Shown: positions 49,850 through 58,485, numbered from the stretch's first letter. The stretch: 64,000 bases of DNA from Marinobacter changyiensis (GCF_009193265.1 NZ_VZZZ01000003.1:464264-528263), one strand, 5' to 3'. Program-made: numbers and translations. The notes: generated by a model from the sequence alone, not told the origin.

Positions 49850-50815
49850 ATGCAACCCATGAAGTACCATCGTATACGGGCTACCAGTCTTTTCCTGGGA
49901 CTAGCGCTCCTGACGGGGCTGTCACACGCCGAGCCCATCAATGTCGTCACCTCCATCAAACCCCTTGAGCTGCTGGTGAGAGCCGTTGCTACCGAGGGTA
50001 CCAACGTCACCACGCTGGTACCCGCCGGCTCCAGCCCCCACACCTACCACATGCGACCGTCCGAGCGTCGCGCCATGGATGAGGCTGACCTGATCTTCTG
50101 GGTAGGTCCGGACATGGAAACGTTTCTGACCCGGATACTGGGCGGGGAAGATTTTGAGCATCGCACCCATGCGCTTTCAGCCCTTGCGCCCTCCGCCACT
50201 ACCGAGGTCCCTCACCCGAACGAACACGAAGGCAAAGACGACGCCCATCAGGAAGAGCAGGATACCGATGGCGATCATGACGGGCACGAGCATGGCGATG
50301 GTGAAGACCCCCACATCTGGCTGGACCCGGCCCTCGCCATGCAAATGGCAGCAACCATCCATGACCGGCTGGCCGAACAGCCTGGTGCGGACAAGTCGCA
50401 ACTGAAGCAGAATCTCGACGCTTTCCGGCAAGCCCTCGGCACCCGAGAGGACGCCATCAGGCAACAACTCAAGGCCGCAGAAGGCATCTCGCTGTTTACC
50501 TACCACGACGCTTTCGGGCGGTTCGCGGCACACTACGGGCTGGCCATTGCCGGCGTACTGACACCCAGCCCGGAACGCTCGCCCGGGGCTCGCCATGTGG
50601 CGGAGGTGCAGAACACACTCAAAGCCAGCAGCCAGCCCTGCTTGCTGATCGAACCGCAGTTTGATCGCGATTGGTGGCGCGCCATCACCGAAGGTGTGGA
50701 GGCAAGGCTCAGCACCTGGGACCCGTTGGCTTCGGACATTACTGCCGACGCCGACGGTTACCTGAATTTCCAGCAACAGCTGGCCGACGCAGTGATGGCC
50801 TGCCTGCCCGGGTAA
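49850..50815 (+). CDS. znuA: Zinc ABC transporter substrate-binding protein
   Basis: Periplasmic zinc receptor of the ZnuABC importer. Seen: signal peptide to about residue 27 (GLSHA), H64 in SSPHTYHMRPSE, a His/Asp/Glu-rich zinc-scavenging loop at about 122-150, HIWLDP from H155, and FTYHDAFGRFAAHYG with the third histidine. It has 321 residues; an ATG three codons later is an alternative. A Zur box sits directly upstream. The znuB, znuC and zur genes are not in the window. Confidence 0.93.
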   Translation: MQPMKYHRIRATSLFLGLALLTGLSHAEPINVVTSIKPLELLVRAVATEGTNVTTLVPAGSSPHTYHMRPSERRAMDEADLIFWVGPDMETFLTRILGGEDFEHRTHALSALAPSATTEVPHPNEHEGKDDAHQEEQDTDGDHDGHEHGDGEDPHIWLDPALAMQMAATIHDRLAEQPGADKSQLKQNLDAFRQALGTREDAIRQQLKAAEGISLFTYHDAFGRFAAHYGLAIAGVLTPSPERSPGARHVAEVQNTLKASSQPCLLIEPQFDRDWWRAITEGVEARLSTWDPLASDITADADGYLNFQQQLADAVMACLPG

Positions 50816-50821
50816 CGCCTG

Positions 50822-51736
50822 CTACCAGAGCAAACCCAGCATCAACGGAATTGTCACCGTGGCCAGCAAGGTCTGGCCACTGATGATGCCCGCCATCAAC
50901 GGGGCATCGCCGCCAAGCTGACGGGCAAGAATGTAGGCGGAAGAGGCGGTTGGCAACGCTGACAACAGTATGACGACCTGCAGCAACAGACCGTCTATGC
51001 CCAGCAGGAGCGCCAGGCCGGCCGTCATCAGTGGAAAGGCTACCAGTTTTGCGGCAGTAGCCACCAGGAACGGCACAGAGGCCCCTCTCAGGGCTTTCAA
51101 CTGCAACCCGGCGCCCACCGTCATCAAACCTAACGGCAAAGCCAGATCACTGAGGGGTGAAAGCAGCCCGGCGATGATCGGGTGAAAGCCGATACGGAAA
51201 AAGCTCCAGATAACCCCCGCCAGCGAACCGATGATCAACGGATTGGTCGCCACCGCCTTCAGCACCGGTTTGAGTTTTATGCCACCCTGCCCGGCCACCA
51301 ACGCAAACATCACAATGCAAAGCACATTCAGAGTCGGCACCATTACTGCCACCGCAATGGCCATCAGAGAGATACCTGTGTCGCCCAGAAGCAGCCCGGA
51401 AGCGGCCAGGGCCACGTAGGAATTGAAACGGATGGCACCCTGAAAGACCGACGAATAAACCGCCCCCGGCCAGCGCCAGATAACCTGACAGATCACCAGC
51501 AGCACCGTCATCGCCGCCAGCATGGCCATAATGAGCACGGCCACCTCAAGATAGGCCGACGGCGCCAATTGCGCATTCCCCAGTTTGAACAGCAGCATGG
51601 ACGGAAACAGCACGTAATAAGTCAGGCGTTCTGCCAGAGGCCAAAAACCCTCGCCGGGGAAATTCCAGCGTTTGAGCAGGTAACCCATGATAATCAGGCC
51701 AAAGACCGGCACCAGGGCCTCAATCAATACCGACAT
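50822..51736 (-). CDS. AEC-family transporter
   Basis: Inner-membrane permease of the auxin efflux carrier family, 304 residues, about ten hydrophobic segments in two repeats. Seen: the opening VLIEALVPVFGLIIMGYLLKR and the second-half RQLGGDAPLMAGIISGQTLLA. The substrate (often malonate or another organic acid) cannot be inferred. Convergent with znuA, ending 7 bp after it. Confidence 0.88.
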   Translation of the reverse strand: MSVLIEALVPVFGLIIMGYLLKRWNFPGEGFWPLAERLTYYVLFPSMLLFKLGNAQLAPSAYLEVAVLIMAMLAAMTVLLVICQVIWRWPGAVYSSVFQGAIRFNSYVALAASGLLLGDTGISLMAIAVAVMVPTLNVLCIVMFALVAGQGGIKLKPVLKAVATNPLIIGSLAGVIWSFFRIGFHPIIAGLLSPLSDLALPLGLMTVGAGLQLKALRGASVPFLVATAAKLVAFPLMTAGLALLLGIDGLLLQVVILLSALPTASSAYILARQLGGDAPLMAGIISGQTLLATVTIPLMLGLLW

Positions 51737-51863
51737 GCTGCTGACTCCAAAGCAGATTTCGTCTCGTTAGCGGGGCATGATAGCAGTGATTGATTGGGCG
51801 GGGCATGGTTGAGGGATGGGTGGCGATCTTGACCGGTTTACGCCGGTGAAGCCGTCCGGTTGC

Positions 51864-51892
51864 TTGACTTGTTAAATGCTCCAAATTACGAT
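51864..51892 (+). promoter_or_regulatory. Promoter of ccdA with nearby palindrome
   Basis: TTGACT (51864-51869), 17-bp spacer, TACGAT (51887-51892), about 46 bp before the ccdA ATG. Downstream, ATGCGCATATGC contains the palindrome GCATATGC (51911-51918), a possible autorepressor operator. Confidence 0.5.
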
Positions 51893-51937
51893 AATACGCA
51901 TAATAGATGCGCATATGCTATGCTTGGACCCAATGTG

Positions 51938-52177
51938 ATGCAACCTGACAACGCAGCCCCTAAAAAAGCGACAAACCTTTCCATAAACAGAGAGTTATTG
52001 GCAGAGGCACGCAGCCTGAACATCAACCTTTCTGCGACTCTTGAGTGGGCGCTGACTGAAAAAGTTCGACAGGAAAAGCGCAACCGATGGCGGCAAGATA
52101 ACCGCGAAGCCATTGAAACCTGTAATGAACTTGCAGAACAGAACGGTCTTTTCTCTGACAAACATCGGGTATTCTGA
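51938..52177 (+). CDS. ccdA: CcdA-type antitoxin
   Basis: Antitoxin of a chromosomal CcdAB module, 79 residues. Seen: an N-terminal ribbon-helix-helix DNA-binding part (TNLSINRELLAEARSLNINL) and the toxin-binding tail with RWRQDNREAIETCNELAEQNG and FSDKHRVF. It would bind and neutralise CcdB and repress its own operon. The ATG at 51938 gives the family N-terminus; the frame is open from 51860. The following ccdB is destroyed, so this is an orphan antitoxin. Confidence 0.88.
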   Translation: MQPDNAAPKKATNLSINRELLAEARSLNINLSATLEWALTEKVRQEKRNRWRQDNREAIETCNELAEQNGLFSDKHRVF

Positions 52178-52236
52178 TGGAGCAGTTCGACCTATACGTA
52201 AACACTGATCATGATACCAATAAAATTTATCCCTAG
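52177..52236 (+). pseudogene. ccdB: Truncated ccdB toxin gene
   Basis: Starts in a TGATG overlap with the ccdA stop and reads MEQFDLYVNTDHDTNKIYP before a TAG. This matches the first 19 residues of chromosomal CcdB (usually continuing YPYxxDVQ). The remaining roughly 80 residues are missing. After about 52236 the sequence belongs to a gene on the other strand. The gyrase-poisoning toxin cannot be made. Confidence 0.85.
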
Positions 52237-53022
52237 CTGTTTTTTCTCAGTACGGCTCCGCCCAGCATCTTTTAGCCAATCATTGATTAGGTTTCGAGCG
52301 TTGTACTCGCCCAACGGCAGAGGCGACTTCTTTCGCCAACCTGGAGCATGCTCGTCCAAATAGTCTGCTGGCTGTTCAACGGATGAAATTGGATGAGTTT
52401 CAGCTAGCTGCATCAGCCATTCGACGATTGATGCGATTAGAAGATATTTTTCAGACGTGCGGAAAGTTTGGGGGAAAAAATCTGCGTAGTTCTCAATCAC
52501 CGATGCAACGTCGCGGCCGGCCTGTTTCACTCGATAATACTGATTTACGGCACCTCGGACGGCTCGGCCAAACCCGTGCGTTTCGCTCTGCACTAAACGC
52601 CATGGAAGCCCGCCCTCGTCAAAAAGAGAGCCGAGATAATCATAGCCGTTAGTTCTAAAACGAATCGGACGCTTCCAAAACTCCAATCCTTTTTTGACTA
52701 CCTCACTGTGACGGCTACTCGTCAGCTCGACTGATAAGGGCTTCTCGAAGCCTTTCCACGACCACCCCAAGCTGGAGCCGTCATACTCTCGACGATATTT
52801 TTCGGCCACGAATAAACAGAATGCAGCGGACCAATATGAGGAATGGGATGGGCTCTCAATATCGGCTATAGCTTGTCGAAGAACGCTGGGTAACTCAGCG
52901 TATTCTTCGTCAGTGACGTGATAAGAATACAGTGGGCTGGCATCTGGACCTGTAATCATTCCACGGACGAATAGAAATTCTTTGATCCAGGCTTTCGATT
53001 TACTTCTGCTCCCGACATCCAT
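52192..53022 (-). pseudogene. Truncated STY4851/ECs_5259-like gene
   Basis: 276 residues resembling the N-terminal part of the large STY4851/ECs_5259 family found on integrative elements: SPLYSYHVTDEEYAEL, YWSAAFCLFVAEKYRREYDG, YLGSLFDEGGLPWRLV and PADYLDEHAPGWRKKSPLPL. Family members as I recall them are much longer (around 1000 residues), so the C-terminal part is lost. The last 14 residues (GINFIGIMISVYV and the one before) are read from the antisense of the ccdB stub and are not native. ATG 53022 has AGGA five bases upstream; ATG 53034 is an alternative. Family assignment is from memory and moderate. Confidence 0.6.
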
Positions 53023-53137
53023 GTAATTCCTCATTACTGCCGTTTTTGGATTTATTTGCTGAACAATAGAAAATCTGGTGAGTAAAGCTTTCAGTGATAC
53101 CCGCGGATTCAGCTAGTTTTGGTACTTTTAAAAGTAG

Positions 53138-54067
53138 TCATGCTGAAACCCAGACAAAGTTGGCCGGATTAATTTTCTTACAACCATGAAATCTATATGC
53201 ACATAGCTTTCCGCCAGCTCCCTTGGCCACACTGTAATCAAGACAGGCGATGTGGTCAGTCAGCGGAGCAGGCTCGCCCTTCAGCCAGTAATGCCCTACA
53301 AATACGGGCTTTAATCCGTCGTATCCCGGCAAGATATGAGATGCCACCGGTTCATGGGGGATCCTGTCAATTGCGTCACCAGGTACCATGGCCAGATCAC
53401 GGTAGGTCAATTCACCCTGCTGCCACCATTCGGTCCGGATGTTGGTTTGCTTGTTTTTATATTCGTCAAAAAAGTGGTGGTCGCCAGGCAGCGGAATTTC
53501 TAGGCCTTTGAGTAGGGTTTCAATGGCCTCGTAGGCTTCGGTCCCCTTTCTACTCGCTTTTTCCCAGGCCTCAGGCAGTAAACGGCTCTCTGCATCGGTG
53601 TACTTGGCGATCACAGCGAGGTGTTCCGGGTGCCAGCAGGCATGCACGACACGGAACTCGGGCAAGTCCAGATACACTGGCAGGGTTTTAAACCACTCAA
53701 TGAGATTGTGGTAAACCTCGCACCCCTGCTCACGTACCTGAGTGAGAAACTCTTTGTGTTGATTCAGGTTTTTATCAGTGTGGCGGCGTAAATACTCACC
53801 GGGAGCTTCTGGATCGTTTGTGGCCCATGCTACGGCGTTGAATTCGTGGTTACCCATTACGGCTAGCGCGTGACCTTCTTCGACCATCCTGCGGGCGATG
53901 ATGACGGTTTCTAATTGCTCAGGGCCCCGGTCCACAAAGTCACCCAAAAAAATGGCCTTGCGCTGAGGGTGCTGCCACACACCGCCAATTTCCTGGTAGT
54001 CCATTTTGGTGAGCAGTGCTTTAAGTTCAGTGGCGTAGCCGTGGATATCGCCGATCAGGTCATACAT
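53138..54067 (-). CDS. Metallophosphoesterase, PP2A/PrpE-like
   Basis: Calcineurin-like phosphatase of 309 residues. Seen: GDIHGYATEL at residues 7-16, LGDFVDRGPEQ, MGNHEFNAVAW, and histidines in VHACWHPEH and FVGHYWLKG. These are the metal-binding motifs of the Ser/Thr-phosphatase/diadenosine tetraphosphatase group, so protein phosphate or Ap4A are possible substrates. It is the third gene of a cassette with two unknown genes, 21 bp after the second. Confidence 0.88.
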   Translation of the reverse strand: MYDLIGDIHGYATELKALLTKMDYQEIGGVWQHPQRKAIFLGDFVDRGPEQLETVIIARRMVEEGHALAVMGNHEFNAVAWATNDPEAPGEYLRRHTDKNLNQHKEFLTQVREQGCEVYHNLIEWFKTLPVYLDLPEFRVVHACWHPEHLAVIAKYTDAESRLLPEAWEKASRKGTEAYEAIETLLKGLEIPLPGDHHFFDEYKNKQTNIRTEWWQQGELTYRDLAMVPGDAIDRIPHEPVASHILPGYDGLKPVFVGHYWLKGEPAPLTDHIACLDYSVAKGAGGKLCAYRFHGCKKINPANFVWVSA

Positions 54068-54088
54068 TGTTACTTCTTCCTCAGACGA

Positions 54089-54736
54089 TTACTGCTGGGC
54101 TTCACGAGTTGCAGGGGAAACGACATTCAGCTCCCTGCTTCCTGTAGCCCTATTGGGTACAGACCCCTCATGCTTGCCAATTACTTCGCCGTTCAGCGCC
54201 AATAGGTAGGCTGCTTCGTTTTTATAATAGAACCAATACTGCTTGATCTGCCCCCAGATGCCAAGCGTTACACCACGTTCATATACATGTTCCCGAACAC
54301 GACATTGAGCCAACCCCAGTTGACTGTCGATAGCCAGCCGCCAGAAGCCCTTGGGGAACTCCAGATAACGCTGGTGTTCGCAGGCAGCCAGGGCAAAGAG
54401 GGGCTGGTTTTGTCGCTTGAATTCGGTATTCACCCAAATATAGGGTTTGAAGGCCGTTCGCTCGTCTTCCAGGTACTTTTTAATGCGGCTTATCCGCTGT
54501 TCCGCCAGCGCCAGGTCCATGCCGCTGGCTACACACAGTGCTCGCAGAAAACCCTCACTGCTGTACTTGAAGTCAAAACCGCTATCGTTCAGCCTGAAGT
54601 CCGGATCATCCAGTACGGTTTGCAGGCGTTCTAAATGTGCAGAGCCGGGCTTGGAATAGCCCATGGCTTTCAGGATCTCTTCTCGCGGTATGGGGGCGAC
54701 ACGAACCACCAGGTCGGTTTTGAAGTTTTCGATCAT
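54089..54736 (-). CDS. Hypothetical protein of a phosphoesterase cassette
   Basis: Not recognised. 215 residues, soluble, without signal peptide. The first half (MIENFKTDLVVRVAPIPREE to about 95) is helical and charged. The second half is richer in aromatic residues (FPKGFWRLAIDSQLG; IWGQIKQYWFYYKNEAAYLL). Its start overlaps the upstream 85-residue gene by 4 bp (ATGA) and the metallophosphoesterase follows closely, so the three are one unit. Confidence 0.7.
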   Translation of the reverse strand: MIENFKTDLVVRVAPIPREEILKAMGYSKPGSAHLERLQTVLDDPDFRLNDSGFDFKYSSEGFLRALCVASGMDLALAEQRISRIKKYLEDERTAFKPYIWVNTEFKRQNQPLFALAACEHQRYLEFPKGFWRLAIDSQLGLAQCRVREHVYERGVTLGIWGQIKQYWFYYKNEAAYLLALNGEVIGKHEGSVPNRATGSRELNVVSPATREAQQ

Positions 54737-54990
54737 GAATCCCTCTCACTGAGCAACTTGATAATGGGGTCAATTTTCCCTGTATCAAAGTCTTCGCCGT
54801 TATAGAACCACTCAGATATTTCCTGGATCAAGGCTTGCTCCAGGCTCTGGCCCTTGTCGAGGCTTTCTTTTACCCCCACCGCTTCCCGATCATATTCGTC
54901 GAAGCAGTGGTTTTCTTTGCAACAGGTATTCATCGGGTCGGTTTCGAACAGGGCTTGGGAAATTTGATGTGCTGTTAACGCTACGCTCAT
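54733..54990 (-). CDS. Small hypothetical protein, first gene of the phosphoesterase cassette
   Basis: 85 residues from ATG 54990, with a strong AGGAGG five bases upstream. It has a CCKENHCFDEYDREA segment (three cysteines and a histidine) and an acidic helical remainder (SEWFYNGEDFDTGKIDPIIKLL). The cysteine/histidine group might hold a metal, but nothing else supports that. Coupled by ATGA to the next gene. Confidence 0.65.
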   Translation of the reverse strand: MSVALTAHQISQALFETDPMNTCCKENHCFDEYDREAVGVKESLDKGQSLEQALIQEISEWFYNGEDFDTGKIDPIIKLLSERDS

Positions 54991-55118
54991 ATAAACCTCC
55001 TGTTTGACACGCTTATTGTGCAACAGGATTGCGACATTTGACGTCGCACGGAACATCAATAGCTCTCACCTGGGGGCTAACGCGGGGGAAAGTTCAAACA
55101 CGCGCTCCAGGTTTTCCG

Positions 55119-55688
55119 TCAATCCTCTCCAAGTCCATAGACCAGTGAAGACCGGTCGAAAAAGTTCTGGATCAAAGGAAGCGCTGCTTCCATGTGGTCA
55201 AATCGGTGGCTGCCTCCCGGGAAGGAAACAACCGAGAAACGTTCATGGTAGGTTGAATAAGTTTCGCGCCAATCAATGACGTCATCGCCCTCATCAAGAA
55301 GGATAAGGCCACAGCCATCCTTCGGTAACGAGCCGTAGCTCTTTACCGCCGAGGCTGTGAGCTCATATTCGTTGCCCTGGTAGTCCACGCCCTTCCCGAC
55401 ATGCTTCATCAAGGTCTGTGATGGTGTAATGGCCGGATTGATCGCCACAAATGGTATCCCGGTGCGTGACCCGACCACGCTGGCAAGCCAGCCCCCCATG
55501 GAGGTGCCAACGACGATATCGATGTCAGCGCCTATCAGTTTGTCGATGCACTGGTGCACCACCTCGTCGGCAGGCTGGGTGTAATCCATGTCATGCCCAT
55601 ACACCGGACCAAGCTCGCTCAAAAGCTCAAGTTTTGAGCTGCCAGGATCAAATCGGCTGGCAAAGCCGTGGCAGTAATAAATATTCAT
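55119..55688 (-). CDS. YqiA/YcfP-family alpha/beta esterase
   Basis: Small alpha/beta hydrolase of 189 residues. Seen: YYCHGFASRFDPGSSK at the N-terminus, the nucleophile elbow GTSMGGW, an aspartate in LLDEGDDVIDW and the histidine in GGSHRFDHMEAALP. YqiA hydrolyses short acyl esters. A 36-bp copy of its 3' coding region occurs 2.2 kb away at 57400, all differences silent. Confidence 0.9.
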   Translation of the reverse strand: MNIYYCHGFASRFDPGSSKLELLSELGPVYGHDMDYTQPADEVVHQCIDKLIGADIDIVVGTSMGGWLASVVGSRTGIPFVAINPAITPSQTLMKHVGKGVDYQGNEYELTASAVKSYGSLPKDGCGLILLDEGDDVIDWRETYSTYHERFSVVSFPGGSHRFDHMEAALPLIQNFFDRSSLVYGLGED

Positions 55689-55739
55689 GATGGCGCTATC
55701 CTCCGTGGGTAATCATTGAGAGCCTCAGGCATGCGGGCG

Positions 55740-56219
55740 TCACTTCAAAGCCTGAATAATTCTGGGAACGTCAACCACTGGCCCTCCAGCCACATAGAGG
55801 GCGTCCAGATCATAGGCCATCCGTTCAAGTGGCATCTTGTCGTAGCCATAGTTGGTCAGTTCTTCCAGATAACGAGAAACGAAGTCCTCGACACCCCAAT
55901 GCTGCCACTGGGCAACATGGACCAGTTCATGAAAATGAATTCGCAGGTTATCTTCGGCACCGGGGATCAGGTAGTAAGTATCGTTCAGCGTTAGCCCGGC
56001 CAGATCGCGATTGAAAAGATCTGTCAGGCCGTGTTGCTCCAGGAACTGGTATGCCGGAACCGGCATTTGCGGCACGATAACGTAGTAGCTTGTGGCGAGA
56101 AATTCTTCCGGGAAATATCCGGCAAACAGTTCCTTGAATTCCGTACAGGGTTTCCTTTGTGGTACGAACTGTTGATTAGTAAGCCTGATCCATTCACTGA
56201 TGATTTCGATCATTGTCAT
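55740..56219 (-). CDS. HExxH metallopeptidase-like protein
   Basis: 159 residues from ATG 56219. The motif HFHELVHVAQWQHWG places H97, E98 and H101 as a zincin-type HExxH, followed by an acidic EDFVSRYLEELTNYGYDKMPLE that could give a third ligand. No signal peptide is seen, so it may be cytoplasmic. The family is small and uncharacterised as far as I can tell; peptidase activity is inferred from the motif. ATG at 56234 or 56267 upstream are alternative starts. Confidence 0.75.
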   Translation of the reverse strand: MTMIEIISEWIRLTNQQFVPQRKPCTEFKELFAGYFPEEFLATSYYVIVPQMPVPAYQFLEQHGLTDLFNRDLAGLTLNDTYYLIPGAEDNLRIHFHELVHVAQWQHWGVEDFVSRYLEELTNYGYDKMPLERMAYDLDALYVAGGPVVDVPRIIQALK

Positions 56220-56453
56220 AGCGTACTGCCTCATTGATGACTGATTCACGGAAGCATACCAGCGCAAGGCGACACCACATGACGCACTGCCTCGGAAGCG
56301 GAAATCATTAAAGTGAGGCTGAGTGTGGAGAACCGTCGGGAGGTGTTGGGTCCCAATTCAGTATCTAAGCTATCATAACTACCGAAGACAACTTTCCCGG
56401 AGGTTCAAACTTGCAGCAACACAAGGGTTTCTGGATGGCTAAAGGACAGTTGA

Positions 56454-57386
56454 ATGAATGACGGGAAAGCCAATCGGGAGACCTCCTCCGAAAAGAAAGC
56501 CAAGGAGGCAGCAGACGAGCAAGAGTCTCGCGCCAAAGTCCAGGATCGCGAATCCCGCGAACAGACACCGACGTCGAGCGAAAAGTCACTGACTCGGAAA
56601 GAAAGAGATACCGTAGCCGAGCATGGCGGTCTATCTTCACTGACTCTTTACTCCATCATCAATCGCGAGGGCGAAGAGGAGCTACAACGCCCGAAAATTT
56701 CGCTCTGGTGGTCCGGTGTGGCAGCGGGGATCGGGATTTCGACCTCGGTCCTCGTCGAGGGCATTATCCGCTCCAATCTGGGCTCGGATCACCCCTACCT
56801 GACGTTGATTGAAAGCCTGGGTTACTCGTTCGGGTTTGTCCTCGTGATCCTGTGCCGGCTTCAACTGTTCACCGAGAACACCATCACCGTGGTGCTGCCG
56901 GTTCTGGCCCAGCCGACGCGCAACCGGTTCTATTGCACCGCGCGCCTCTGGGGAATTGTGCTTGCGGCGAATTTGTGTGGCACGTTTATTACCGCCGCCA
57001 TCGCCGTCCACGGGGGCATCATTCCCGTCGAGACCCTCACGGCGATCCTGGAGATATCGCGCCACTTGGCAACGCTGACCCCGGCCGAGACACTTTTGCG
57101 CGGTATACCATCGGGCTTTTTCATCGCTGCTTTGGTGTGGATGCTGCCTTCGGCGAAGAGATCCGAAATTCTGCTTATCGTCATGTTTACCTGGCTGATC
57201 GCGGCGGGTGGCTTCACCCACGTGATTGCCGGGTCAAACGAGATTTTCACTTTGGTGCTCAATGGGGAAATGAATATCTTTACCGCCTTGATCTACCATA
57301 TTTCCCCGGTACTCATCGGCAACATTCTCGGCGGTACAGGTTTGTTCGCGATGCTGGCCTATGGCCAGGTTCATGAAGAAATGTGA
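56454..57386 (+). CDS. yfdC: Formate/nitrite transporter family protein, YfdC-like
   Basis: FNT-family pentameric channel-like protein, 310 residues, the same length as E. coli YfdC. Seen: a charged N-terminal tail of about 80 residues, then six hydrophobic segments, with GYSFGFVLVILCRLQLFTENTI near residue 125 and FTWLIAAGGFTHVIAGSNEIF near 245. The substrate is not known; YfdC differs from FocA and NirC at the selectivity residues. Confidence 0.9.
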   Translation: MNDGKANRETSSEKKAKEAADEQESRAKVQDRESREQTPTSSEKSLTRKERDTVAEHGGLSSLTLYSIINREGEEELQRPKISLWWSGVAAGIGISTSVLVEGIIRSNLGSDHPYLTLIESLGYSFGFVLVILCRLQLFTENTITVVLPVLAQPTRNRFYCTARLWGIVLAANLCGTFITAAIAVHGGIIPVETLTAILEISRHLATLTPAETLLRGIPSGFFIAALVWMLPSAKRSEILLIVMFTWLIAAGGFTHVIAGSNEIFTLVLNGEMNIFTALIYHISPVLIGNILGGTGLFAMLAYGQVHEEM

Positions 57387-57390
57387 TACG

Positions 57391-57442
57391 GCGCCTTGAT
57401 TAAAGGCAGCGCCGCTTCCATGTGGTCAAATCGGCTCTCGGA
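57391..57442 (-). pseudogene. Fragment of a second YqiA-type gene
   Basis: Minus strand reads SESRFDHMEAALPLIK, matching the C-terminal HRFDHMEAALPLIQ of the esterase at 55119-55688. Over 36 bp (57400-57435) 33 bases are identical and the three differences are silent. Nothing recognisable continues on either side, so it is a leftover of a lost paralogue or of a rearrangement. Confidence 0.7.
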
Positions 57443-57477
57443 CTGGCGGGATATGACTATAACCGGGATTTTTCGGG

Positions 57478-58485
57478 CTATTGAGCCGTGGTCCGCTGAG
57501 TGCGCGTCAGTCCCTTTTTGAGCGTGGCTTCAATCTCTTTGTTCAGCCAGGCAGGCTCAAGAATGTCGCAGTGTTCTGCCTGGGCGGTCAGCCACCAGCG
57601 AAGATCCTGGGTATCGCCCACAGTGACTCCGATTTCAAAGGTGTTGCCATCAATTTCACTGGTTATCTGGTCAAACCCGAGAGGCGATTCAATGAGGTGG
57701 TTTAGTGCAGGCTTGTCACACCGAAGTTTGAGATAGACCGGATCATCAGACTTGAGAATACCCATGGCGCCGGAATGGATGTACAGGTCCAGATCAAAAT
57801 CCTCCGGCCGGTCTGAGGTGTCCTCAACCAGCTCACCGGTCGTCGCCCGGTGAAGCACCAGTTGGCGTATCCCGTCCCTGCCCTCAATGGTTCCGATCAG
57901 ATAAACGTTCGGATCGCGAAAAATCAGGCCAAACGGATGCACCACAATCTCTTCCGGCTCGGGCCAGTTACGCGCCTGGTAAGTGAGCTTGCACTGGTAC
58001 TCACGTAACAGGGCTTCGGTCACTGTTTCCAGGACATCTGCGTCAATGGCCGGGCGCTGGCCACCCAGCCCCCGATTGATTACCCGAACCCGGTTCGGCC
58101 ACTGGCCCAGTGGATTCTTTTCCCGCAGCAAGGTTCGGTGAGCTTCGTCGAAGTGTGGCTTCAAGTGGGACAGTGCCCGGGACGGAAGCATCGGGCTGAG
58201 GTAGGCCCGGGCGAGTTCGAATGTCAGAGCTGCTGGCAAATCGAGAGCCGGGATGATGTCGACGGTAGCGTTGCGATCAAATGACCACTGAAAAGGTCGG
58301 CTGGCCTCATCCACCAGCAACGGAAAGTCCGCACTCAGTTTTTCGAGATCCCGCTGAAGGGAGCGCATGGTGACCGAAAACCCGTGCCCTTCGAGTCGTT
58401 CCGCCAGTTCCGTAGTGGTGATGGACTTGGGAAAACGGGGCACCATTCGGAGCATGGTGAGATAGCGGACAGCGGTGTTGGACAT
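57478..58485 (-). CDS. WYL-domain transcriptional regulator
   Basis: Regulator of 335 residues with an N-terminal winged HTH (SITTTELAERLEGHGFSVTMRSLQRDLEKLS, seen as TTTELAERLEG and RSLQRDLEKLS) and a central WYL-type ligand domain (KLTYQARN...VVHPFGLIFRDPNVYLIGT) with a C-terminal extension. WYL regulators often sense nucleotides or nucleic acids and many sit in defence regions. Its targets here are not evident; it ends the accessory region. Confidence 0.9.
   Translation of the reverse strand: MSNTAVRYLTMLRMVPRFPKSITTTELAERLEGHGFSVTMRSLQRDLEKLSADFPLLVDEASRPFQWSFDRNATVDIIPALDLPAALTFELARAYLSPMLPSRALSHLKPHFDEAHRTLLREKNPLGQWPNRVRVINRGLGGQRPAIDADVLETVTEALLREYQCKLTYQARNWPEPEEIVVHPFGLIFRDPNVYLIGTIEGRDGIRQLVLHRATTGELVEDTSDRPEDFDLDLYIHSGAMGILKSDDPVYLKLRCDKPALNHLIESPLGFDQITSEIDGNTFEIGVTVGDTQDLRWWLTAQAEHCDILEPAWLNKEIEATLKKGLTRTQRTTAQ

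Noticed and set aside
53123..53136. Perfect 14-bp palindrome TACTTTTAAAAGTA
   Set aside because: AT-rich and short. It lies after the phosphoesterase gene and about 100 bp before the truncated gene; with no second copy it cannot be told from chance.
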